Shown: in pieces, positions 1-5,884 of the stretch
Position numbering within the stretch: the stretch's first letter is position 1
Layout: each line of letters opens with the position of its first letter
Assembly: GCA_017622925.1 (NCBI GenBank)
Contig: JAGAQC010000031.1
Span: 1-47,168, forward strand
Length of the DNA stretch: 47,168 bases
Direction of reading: 5' to 3'
Source of the DNA: Ruminococcus sp.
GTDB lineage: Bacteria; Bacillota; Clostridia; Oscillospirales; Ruminococcaceae
Translations under genes and position numbers: made by a program
Notes under the pieces: model-generated
What the model saw: only the letters and a program-made list of their open reading frames with translations
What the model was told of the DNA's origin: nothing
The model's database searches: none

Positions 1-58
1 CCGCTTTGATCGAAATATCGATAGTTTTCTTCGCACCGTTCTCATAGTCCGACGGCAT
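1..58 (-). CDS. Partial hypothetical protein, cut by window edge
   Basis: An ATG at 58 overlaps the stop codon of the preceding minus-strand gene in a TAATG junction, the classic sign of translational coupling. The frame stays open to the window edge and gives 19 residues beginning MPSDYENGAKK. The fragment is too short to name. Its position makes it the next member of the accessory operon that starts near 2497. Confidence 0.45.
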   Translation of the reverse strand, partial: MPSDYENGAKKTIDISIKA

Positions 59-336
59 TACGCATCACCGCCGGACTTGACCTCATAGACAGCATAGGCT
101 TCCATACCCAGCCAGTCATGGAGGTTTTTGAGTGCAGCTTCTGCTGCTTCGGGTGTCTTGTAGTTACCCATAGGAATCTGATTACCGCTGGTATCAGTGC
201 CGATCATTTCATAATCGGGAGTGATAATACCATTCTCGTCCGGCTCTGCATCTTCCCAATTTGTGATAACGCCGATCCTGACAAGATTATCGTAGTTCAG
301 AAACTCACCGTACTGCGTAGCGATAGTCTTAGCCAT
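58..336 (-). CDS. Small hypothetical protein of the accessory operon
   Basis: This is a 92-residue acidic protein without membrane segments or a signal peptide. I do not recognise the family. The ATG at 336 has an AGAGGTG ribosome-binding site seven bases upstream and lies inside the end of the preceding gene, so the two are probably translationally coupled. The C-terminal half (residues about 55-80) looks like an amphipathic alpha/beta segment. Small acidic proteins of this kind are common cargo between replication and conjugation genes of Firmicutes mobile elements; that role is inferred from context only. Confidence 0.6.
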   Translation of the reverse strand: MAKTIATQYGEFLNYDNLVRIGVITNWEDAEPDENGIITPDYEMIGTDTSGNQIPMGNYKTPEAAEAALKNLHDWLGMEAYAVYEVKSGGDA

Positions 337-775
337 GATTTTTCACCTCTTTCCGTAAAAGCTCATGGAGCTTGTTGTGATATTCCTCCTGAAGCCCGTC
401 ATAATAAGAAAACATGGTGTTAAGCGTTTTTCTGTCTATCCTGTCACCAAGCATATCCATGACGATTGCTTCAAATTCGCTGTGAAAGCTGTAAAATAGG
501 TCGTTTACTGCCTTTTCTACGTCCACAGACTTTTCAGGCATAGGGGCAAAATAACCGAATGTCTCCCAAACGAGCTTGTCAGGGCATAAATATCGGTACT
601 GATTACCCTTATCTGATTTTACAGCGACACCGAAATGCATAATATCCTCACGAAGAACACGCTTGAGAAATCGCTCACTTTTCCCGGTAGCCTTAGCGAT
701 CTCGCTGATCGGTACATCTCTGCCCGTAAACCTGGGGAATATTTCAGCGATGATCGTTATTTCTGATGCAATCAT
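329..775 (-). CDS. Hypothetical protein with N-terminal winged-helix-like region
   Basis: The protein has 148 residues. The first 45 resemble a small helix-turn-helix: a helix (SEITIIAEIFPRF), then a segment containing ISEIAKATGKSERFLKRVLRE, which reads like the recognition unit of a MarR/Rrf2-type winged helix. The C-terminal 80 residues look helical and carry no motif I know. ATG at 775 is preferred over a GTG at 784 because an AGGAGG lies eight bases upstream of it. The stop overlaps the start of the next gene and the upstream gene ends only 24 bp away, so it belongs to one operon. A regulator or accessory replication factor is possible but not shown. Confidence 0.6.
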   Translation of the reverse strand: MIASEITIIAEIFPRFTGRDVPISEIAKATGKSERFLKRVLREDIMHFGVAVKSDKGNQYRYLCPDKLVWETFGYFAPMPEKSVDVEKAVNDLFYSFHSEFEAIVMDMLGDRIDRKTLNTMFSYYDGLQEEYHNKLHELLRKEVKNHG

Positions 776-799
776 ACGCACCACCTCCTGTATTTATGG

Positions 800-2188
800 T
801 CAGACAGCGTAGCCGAAATCTCTTGCCACAGCCTGAACAGCCCATCGGCTTTCGCAGCCTTCGTTGAAGTGATATGTCAGAACCTCGTTGTAGAGGGAAC
901 TGATGAAATATCTGCGGAAATCCTTGATATTATCGACCTGAGCCATTTTTACAAGAACGCTCTCGACCATGTAGATATTTGCTTGGAGCATCTTGGACTT
1001 TATCACGCTTCTGGGGAAACTTGTACCTCTGAGTGTGGTGTACGGCAGAGGGGAGCAGATCTCGTCAACGATAAAGCCGACGATATTATCTGCTTCTGCA
1101 TAGCCGTCCCGACCGTCAGCGGTCAGCCAGTCTCCGAGATAGCCGTAGTCGATATTCTGTTTCACGACTTCCGTGTAATACTCAACTTCTTCTGCGTTAT
1201 ATCCCTCATTCTTCTTTTCAACATTTCCACCGTTGAAAACTTGTGAAATTCCCGCAGAAGGAATGATAGAGGATTTATCGCTCAGTAATTGATTTTTCTG
1301 TATTGTATTGTTGTTATTATATTGTCCCTGATTTTCAGACAGCGGACTTTCAGCAGGCGGATTGTCCGGATACGGGTTTTCCACCCTCTGTTTTTCACCT
1401 GAAGAAGAAACAGCAGCTTTCGCCCGTCCGCCTTCACGGATCGTGATCGCCTTACGTCTGGTCTCTGCATCAAGCTCATCAGCTTCTTCCTTGCTGACAG
1501 GAACATCGAAAAAGCTGTATACATACTCAAAGCAGTTATGAATACTCTCATTAGAGAGAAGCTGAGTGCGAACAAGGTAGCCCATATCAATGAGCTTGTT
1601 CACAGCGTTATGAACCGCTGTCTTGCCCTCTTTGCATATCGCTTTCAGTCCCGACATGGAGAAATGCCAGTAGTCAGGCAGAGAAAGCACTTTGAGAAGA
1701 AAGCCGAGGAGCTTATTCGGAATTTCCTTGTTCCGCAGGAGCTTGCTGCTGATCATAGTATAGTTATCAGTTTTCTTGACACGGTTCAGCACAGCATTCT
1801 CGACCATGAATGTTTCAAGTTCATAATCATACTGCGGGATAGAAGTATCCCTTGCAGAATACTCATAGAAACTGTAAAGCGGCTGTATCCTGCCGGTAGA
1901 TGATTCATTCGGCATAAGCGTTTTGATTTCCAAATAGCCCCATTCTTTCAGTTCTGAAAGAGCGGTGTCGATAGCAGTTTCTCCGTCAGGACATATTGCA
2001 ATAAGTCCAGCCTTAGAGAAATTCCATTCATGGGGAAAATCCATTACTCTTGCAAGCAGACCAATCGCGCTCCAACTGAGATTGGTAGACCGCACGAAGC
2101 AGTTGCTCAGAACGGCATAACCGCTGAATTTATGTATCTCGCAGACGGTATCGTCCACGGTTTTCTTTTTCCTGTTATGCTTGTCCAT
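800..2188 (-). CDS. Replication-initiator-like protein, tandem winged helix plus DUF6017-like C-terminus
   Basis: The 462-residue protein has three parts. Residues about 25-95 (LSWSAIGLLARVMDFPHEW and SKAGLIAI) and about 145-215 (SKLLRNKEIPNKLLGFLLK and SMSGLKAICKEG) are two copies of the HTH_36-type winged helix found in plasmid and phage replisome organisers. A low-complexity polar linker with an N-run and Q/S-rich stretch follows. Residues about 330-460 (YYTEVVKQNIDYGYLGDW, FPRSVIKSKML, FRRYFISSLYNE) match the DUF6017 tail common in initiator-like proteins of Firmicutes integrative elements. Start: GGGAGG lies seven bases before the second ATG (2188) but only one base before the first (2194). 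It probably binds element DNA, perhaps the repeats at 2661-2807; this is inference. Confidence 0.75.
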   Translation of the reverse strand: MDKHNRKKKTVDDTVCEIHKFSGYAVLSNCFVRSTNLSWSAIGLLARVMDFPHEWNFSKAGLIAICPDGETAIDTALSELKEWGYLEIKTLMPNESSTGRIQPLYSFYEYSARDTSIPQYDYELETFMVENAVLNRVKKTDNYTMISSKLLRNKEIPNKLLGFLLKVLSLPDYWHFSMSGLKAICKEGKTAVHNAVNKLIDMGYLVRTQLLSNESIHNCFEYVYSFFDVPVSKEEADELDAETRRKAITIREGGRAKAAVSSSGEKQRVENPYPDNPPAESPLSENQGQYNNNNTIQKNQLLSDKSSIIPSAGISQVFNGGNVEKKNEGYNAEEVEYYTEVVKQNIDYGYLGDWLTADGRDGYAEADNIVGFIVDEICSPLPYTTLRGTSFPRSVIKSKMLQANIYMVESVLVKMAQVDNIKDFRRYFISSLYNEVLTYHFNEGCESRWAVQAVARDFGYAV

Positions 2189-2206
2189 TTCCATTCCTCC
2201 CTCAGC

Positions 2207-2497
2207 TTATCTGCCGTACACAAATTCCATGTTCGCTATGTACAGCTTATTTACCGCATAAACGCAGCCATACGGCTTATCCACTTTCAGGAGAAACTTT
2301 CTGCCGTTCAGCTCAGATACAGCATTTTTGATCTCATCACGGGTGAACTTCGACAGCTCATCGTGGTCACACAGTTCATCGACAGTGGAATAATCCTTTT
2401 CGACCTTGTTGAGCATGACGGTAAGAACCGGAACACAAGCCTTAGCATCGAAGTTGTAGTTTACCCTCGGTAAGCTGATTCTTGTAGGGTTTGGCAT
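2207..2497 (-). CDS. Small winged-helix-like protein, first gene of accessory operon
   Basis: Ninety-six residues. The start at 2497 is supported by a perfect AAGGAGG six bases upstream; the open frame extends further upstream but those codons lie across a terminator-like hairpin and are unlikely to be translated. The sequence (DELSKFTRDEIKNAVSELNGRKFLLKV) has the helix-helix-wing pattern of a small DNA-binding domain and resembles a single module of the protein encoded immediately downstream (18 bp away). I infer an accessory regulator or initiator partner; no family name can be given with confidence. Confidence 0.6.
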   Translation of the reverse strand: MPNPTRISLPRVNYNFDAKACVPVLTVMLNKVEKDYSTVDELCDHDELSKFTRDEIKNAVSELNGRKFLLKVDKPYGCVYAVNKLYIANMEFVYGR

Positions 2498-2530
2498 AGA
2501 AAAACCTCCTTGACATAGTTCATCTGAAAT

Positions 2531-2561
2531 AAAAAATCGCTCCTCATTGCTGAGAAGCGAT
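2531..2561 (-). terminator. Terminator-like hairpin in leader of accessory operon
   Basis: On the minus strand ATCGCT-t-CTCA / TGAG-g-AGCGAT (2536-2561) forms a stem with a GCAA tetraloop and is followed by six U residues. It sits 34 bases upstream of the start codon at 2497, so it is either the terminator of an upstream transcript or an attenuator in the operon leader. Confidence 0.65.
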
Positions 2562-2590
2562 GTACGGTATTCAATTTTGGGCATAAAAAT

Positions 2591-2626
2591 AGCGGACAGC
2601 GCTTCTGTTATGAAACACCGTCCGCT
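2591..2626 (-). terminator. Second hairpin with T-tract, upstream of accessory operon
   Basis: AGCGGAC (2591-2597) pairs with GTCCGCT (2620-2626). On the minus strand the stem is followed by ATTTTT; on the plus strand by TTTT. It lies 30 bp from the hairpin at 2531-2561, so a minus-strand transcript would cross two terminator-like structures before the first gene. Confidence 0.5.
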
Positions 2627-2660
2627 TTTGTCCATTATCCAGTTTGATTTGTCAACAGGC

Positions 2661-2807
2661 TTTCTACCGTTTTAAGGCTGTTTTCGGCTTCTACCAAGTT
2701 TCTACCAACTTTTATCCAATTGGTTTTCTACCGAGTTTCTACCAGAATTCTTCAAAATGCTTGTATTTTCAGAACAGCGCTGTTACGCTGTTTTTGGGCT
2801 TTCTACC
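2661..2807 (+). repeat. Array of six TTTCTACC-type repeats (iteron-like)
   Basis: TTTCTACC occurs exactly at 2661, 2699, 2725, 2736 and 2800, with a one-base variant (CTTCTACC) at 2688. Copies 2688/2699 and 2725/2736 form pairs 11 bp apart, about one DNA turn, and the pairs are 37 bp apart. No gene explains the array. It lies between a divergent recombinase gene and an operon encoding an initiator-like protein, so initiator or recombinase arm binding is the likeliest role (inference). Confidence 0.75.
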
Positions 2808-2819
2808 ACCAAAAAGCCC
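2773..2819 (+). other. Pair of adjacent hairpins with T-tract
   Basis: AACAGCG (2773-2779) pairs with CGCTGTT (2786-2792), running into TTTTT; directly after it GGGCTTT (2796-2802) pairs with AAAGCCC (2813-2819), enclosing the last TTTCTACC repeat. They could terminate rightward transcripts or be part of an origin-like structure. Confidence 0.4.
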
Positions 2820-2842
2820 CATGGAATCGGAGTTTTAGTGTG

Positions 2843-2873
2843 ACTCAGTGTGACACGGTGGTACTCAGTGTGA
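2843..2873 (+). repeat. Direct repeat ACTCAGTGTGA x2
   Basis: The 11-mer ACTCAGTGTGA occurs at 2843-2853 and 2863-2873, exactly 20 bp apart, with further GTGTGA words between. It lies between the TTTCTACC array and the recombinase promoter. It may be a protein-binding site. Confidence 0.45.
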
Positions 2874-2956
2874 AATTGGTTTGGTAATAGCATATTATAG
2901 TGAGAATTGCAACAGGCGCAGAAAGATTTTCAGAAAAATAAATTTTAACATACGGC

Positions 2957-2985
2957 TTGAATAAAAAAAATATATATGTTATAAT
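2957..2985 (+). promoter_or_regulatory. Sigma-A promoter of tyrosine recombinase gene
   Basis: TTGAAT (2957-2962), a 17-bp A/T-rich spacer and TATAAT (2980-2985) stand 41 bp before the GTG start of the recombinase. Confidence 0.7.
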
Positions 2986-3025
2986 TTAAATTGAGAATAA
3001 TTGCATATGATCAGGAGGGCGTGCT

Positions 3026-4021
3026 GTGAACATAAATATGGAGCTGTGCTTTAAGGAGCTACAGTCGTTTATTATACATGAGGAGACAATAAAAAATTCT
3101 TCGGAGCAGACGGTATACAATTATTACCGTGATATGCTGCTATTTTTTAAGTATATGAAGTTCTTGAAATATAAATATCCAAAGGATATGATAATAGATG
3201 ATATTGACATCACGGATATTGACGAGGAATTTCTTAAAAATATTACTTATGAAGACCTACAGAGATATTTTCTTTATCTTAAATCAGTGCGGAAAAACGG
3301 CACTACGACGCGTAGGCGGAGAGTAGTTTCGCTAAGAAGGTTTTTCAAGTATTTACAGCTTAATCTGGAGATAATAGAACGAAATCCCACGGATAAATTA
3401 GTTGCTCCGAAGCTTGAAAAAAAGCTCCCAAAGTTCATGCTTGAAACGGAATGTATCGCCCTGCTTGATTCAATAAGCGGAAAAAACAGCGAACGTGATT
3501 ACTGTATTATCGTGCTGTTTTTGAATTCGGGCATACGTCTTAGTGAACTTGTCGGTCTGAACGATACGGACATTGACAAGCAGGGGAACGTTACCATCCG
3601 AGGAAAGGGCAGCAAGGAACGCCGTATCGTTTTCAACAGCGCATGTCTTGAAGCTATAGAGGAATACCTTGTGTTCAAGGAGAAATTCTTTGAGGGGAAG
3701 CCTTGCGACGAGCATGCAATTTTTGTCGGACGTTCGGGAAAAAGGCTTACAAACCGCTGGATAGAGGAAATAGTGAAAAAAAGAATGACCGCTGCGGGCT
3801 TCGGCGGACGGGAACTCAGTCCCCACAAGCTTCGCCATACGGCTGCAACGGTCATGTATCGCAGAGGAGTGGATATTCGCGCTTTACAGCAGATACTCGG
3901 ACACGAAAGTCTCGGTACTACTCAGATATATACCCACGTTTCGGACGCTCAGATAAAGGCTGCTATGACGGAATCTCCTCTTGAACGGCATAAAACTGCT
4001 GATGAAAATTCCGAGGAATAA
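3026..4021 (+). CDS. Xer-type tyrosine recombinase / integrase
   Basis: A 331-residue site-specific recombinase. Residues about 5-120 form the SAM-like core-binding domain (SSEQTVYNYYRDMLLFFKYM); residues about 140-315 are the catalytic domain with the complete set Arg (SGIRLSEL), Lys (GKGSKERR), His-x-x-Arg (HKLRHTAA), His (LGHESL) and the Tyr nucleophile (TQIYTHV). It cuts and rejoins DNA through a 3'-phosphotyrosine link. The GTG at 3026 is chosen because AGGAGGG lies six bases upstream; an ATG at 3038 is the alternative. Length and domain order match chromosomal XerC/XerD of Clostridia, slightly longer than usual, but the neighbouring accessory operon and repeat array leave a mobile-element integrase possible. 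Neither a dif site nor an att site was identified with certainty. Confidence 0.9.
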   Translation: MNINMELCFKELQSFIIHEETIKNSSEQTVYNYYRDMLLFFKYMKFLKYKYPKDMIIDDIDITDIDEEFLKNITYEDLQRYFLYLKSVRKNGTTTRRRRVVSLRRFFKYLQLNLEIIERNPTDKLVAPKLEKKLPKFMLETECIALLDSISGKNSERDYCIIVLFLNSGIRLSELVGLNDTDIDKQGNVTIRGKGSKERRIVFNSACLEAIEEYLVFKEKFFEGKPCDEHAIFVGRSGKRLTNRWIEEIVKKRMTAAGFGGRELSPHKLRHTAATVMYRRGVDIRALQQILGHESLGTTQIYTHVSDAQIKAAMTESPLERHKTADENSEE

Positions 4022-4161
4022 GCGGTTATCGAATAGAACATATCCATTATTTATATTTACTATATGAAGCTAAAAAATCACCTATGAATTTATAATCTTT
4101 CTTTTTCAGTCTAAAATAATTGATGCTGTAAATTCCTTATTTAATTTTTATATAACCGCTT
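4020..4161. repeat. 10-bp inverted repeat flanking AT-rich spacer
   Basis: AAGCGGTTAT (4020-4029) begins inside the recombinase stop codon and is matched by ATAACCGCTT (4152-4161), 122 bp away. The region between is AT-rich and has no gene. It could be a weak shared terminator between the convergent genes or a recombinase-related site. Confidence 0.35.
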
Positions 4162-4218
4162 ACAATATTGTTGATAATATTTTAACTTGTCTTATGATTC
4201 AATTCATTGCTTTTATAC

Positions 4219-5415
4219 TTACCATACTTCATAATCGTTTTCAACAGTATAAATCAAACTTGTAAAACTCAGGTCCTCTATTTTTGAACCGTTCATGACG
4301 GCTTCATTAACGGCGTTGAATCTTGAGCTTATGGATAATACGCGCAGGTTCTGCTCTTTTGAGGGAGATTTTTCGGATATGTAGCGGTATACCGCGTTTT
4401 CAATATATGCGTAGCTGCATAGCTGAGACTTTTTCAGTGATACGGTTGTTTTTGTTTCAGCATTATATGCGGTAATAGAATCGCCGTCTTTTATGTTTAG
4501 TAGTAATTGACAATAAATTTCAGGAATGAATGCGCTAAGCTCAAAGCCCAATGATTTTACGGGACAAGACGACACAATATCGCTCATAACTTCCTCATAT
4601 TTCTGCTGACTATTAATAGAAAACATTTTTTCTATAGCGTTGTATGTAAGTTTTTGAACTTGATCTTTTGTATATGGGCATGGCTTGTATGTTTCGTCCT
4701 TTTGAATAAGAAGGACAAACTGTTTGCATGTTCCGTAGTTTATCTGATGATCCGGTTTTGGGATAAGGCTCGAAAGCTTTTGCGTCAATTCGGGATAAAC
4801 GATACCGTTTATTCTTGCTTCACACGTTAGTTCATTTCCTGTCCATGCGGCGAACAGCTTGACCCAATAGGCTTTTTTTCTGCCAAGATAGCTTGAAATG
4901 TCTGATTTTAGCAGTTCCCATAGATCGGTGTTATCAATGATTTTTTCTCCCATGCAGAGAACTCCGAGGGTACACGGAACACGGAATACCGCTTTGCTGT
5001 TCATTATATCCGATGATATTTCATGATCTCCATCGCACTTTAACGCTCCGAGAGTAAAAGTTAGAACGCTTGTACAGAAGTTTACCGTACCCATTTTTAC
5101 GGCTTCGCTGCGGCTGCTGCCTATACCGGCGCACGATTCCACAAGTTCTTCGTCAAAGTACGGGTGAGTCATAATAAAGATAATTTGAACGGAACAGCGA
5201 CCGTTGCAGTTATTTATTTCGCCGATCTCCGCTTTCACGGAAAGGTTATATTCGCTGAAATAAAGAGAATTACCGATTATTTTACTGTTCGGAAATTTTT
5301 CTGCGATCATATTTAAAGGAGAGTTTTCGTCTGCATAAGTATTTTTTTCGGAGCGATCAGAAATTTCAGGCGTATTATCCGCCTTATTCTTTTTAAAAAA
5401 ATTAAATAATCCCAT
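4219..5415 (-). CDS. Hypothetical protein, possibly DUF6348-like
   Basis: A 398-residue soluble protein starting MGLFNFFKKN, a hydrophobic-basic opening typical of many uncharacterised cytoplasmic Firmicutes proteins; there is no signal peptide or membrane helix. The middle (residues about 130-260: CTLGVLCMGEKIIDNTDLW, SYLGRKKAYWVKLFAAW) resembles DUF6348 as I remember it, but this is weak. The gene is monocistronic, with its own promoter, and convergent with the recombinase. No function can be assigned. A suppressor-of-fused-like or phage/immunity-associated role would be speculation. Confidence 0.6.
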   Translation of the reverse strand: MGLFNFFKKNKADNTPEISDRSEKNTYADENSPLNMIAEKFPNSKIIGNSLYFSEYNLSVKAEIGEINNCNGRCSVQIIFIMTHPYFDEELVESCAGIGSSRSEAVKMGTVNFCTSVLTFTLGALKCDGDHEISSDIMNSKAVFRVPCTLGVLCMGEKIIDNTDLWELLKSDISSYLGRKKAYWVKLFAAWTGNELTCEARINGIVYPELTQKLSSLIPKPDHQINYGTCKQFVLLIQKDETYKPCPYTKDQVQKLTYNAIEKMFSINSQQKYEEVMSDIVSSCPVKSLGFELSAFIPEIYCQLLLNIKDGDSITAYNAETKTTVSLKKSQLCSYAYIENAVYRYISEKSPSKEQNLRVLSISSRFNAVNEAVMNGSKIEDLSFTSLIYTVENDYEVW

Positions 5416-5446
5416 ATAGATCCTTTCTATTAAAGCAATGGTAGCG

Positions 5447-5474
5447 AGTATATCTGTTTTGTGAGGCTAATCAA
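5447..5474 (-). promoter_or_regulatory. Candidate promoter of the 398-residue protein gene
   Basis: On the minus strand TTGATT (5474-5469), a 16-bp spacer and TATACT (5452-5447) precede the start codon at 5415. Confidence 0.45.
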
Positions 5475-5565
5475 AATCACAAAAAAATTTCCATAAATAT
5501 TTTTACGTCAGTGAGATATAATACTATCACGGCATCAAAAATTCAATTTTAAGGAGAACAAAACA

Positions 5566-5763
5566 ATGAGCAGCAAGAGCAACAACAGCGGTGTTATGAC
5601 AGAAAAGGGCAGAGAGGCGCTTGAAAGATTCAAGATGGAGTCAGCTTCAGAGCTTGGCGTAAACCTTAAGCAGGGTTACAACGGTGACCTTACCTCTCGT
5701 GAGGCAGGTTCTATCGGCGGACGTATGGTTCAGAAAATGGTAAACGCATACAAGATGCAGTAA
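5566..5763 (+). CDS. Alpha/beta-type small acid-soluble spore protein
   Basis: The 65-residue protein carries the alpha/beta SASP signature: a central ELGVNLKQGYNGDLTSREAG block followed by GSIGGRMVQKMV. These proteins coat DNA in the dormant spore, shift it toward an A-like form and protect it from UV and depurination; they are degraded at germination by the Gpr protease. The usual Gpr recognition segment (E-I/F-A-S-E) is present as ESASE, a variant at the residue after the cleavage point. A ribosome-binding site AAGGAG stands nine bases before the ATG. A forespore sigma-G promoter would be expected; the upstream AATACTA resembles its -10 but no convincing -35 is visible. It implies a spore-forming host. 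Confidence 0.95.
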   Translation: MSSKSNNSGVMTEKGREALERFKMESASELGVNLKQGYNGDLTSREAGSIGGRMVQKMVNAYKMQ

Positions 5764-5820
5764 GTAAGCGACCCATAAGTCGGTCACTGAAAATTAAAAC
5801 CGAATAACCTTTTTTATAAA

Positions 5821-5855
5821 AACAACGATATTCAAAGCGAATATCGTTGTTTTTT
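5821..5855. terminator. Bidirectional terminator between SASP gene and pnp
   Basis: A perfect 13-bp stem, AACAACGATATTC (5821-5833) with GAATATCGTTGTT (5839-5851), has a 5-base loop and T-tracts on both strands. It serves the convergent SASP and pnp genes. Confidence 0.9.
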
Positions 5856-5884
5856 GTTAGTTAGAGTCTGAACTGTCTCTTATA

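Noticed and set aside
2661-2807. TTTCTACC array as a CRISPR
   Set aside because: Units are only 8 bp with short irregular spacers and no cas gene is present.
2644-2838. 64-residue plus-strand frame in the repeat region
   Set aside because: It is created by the TTTCTACC repeats (recurrent F-Y residues), lacks a ribosome-binding site and contains the hairpins.
3026-4021. Recombinase as the definite integrase of the accessory operon at 1-2500
   Set aside because: Sequence and length fit a chromosomal Xer protein equally well, and no att site or direct repeat pair bounding an element was found in the window.
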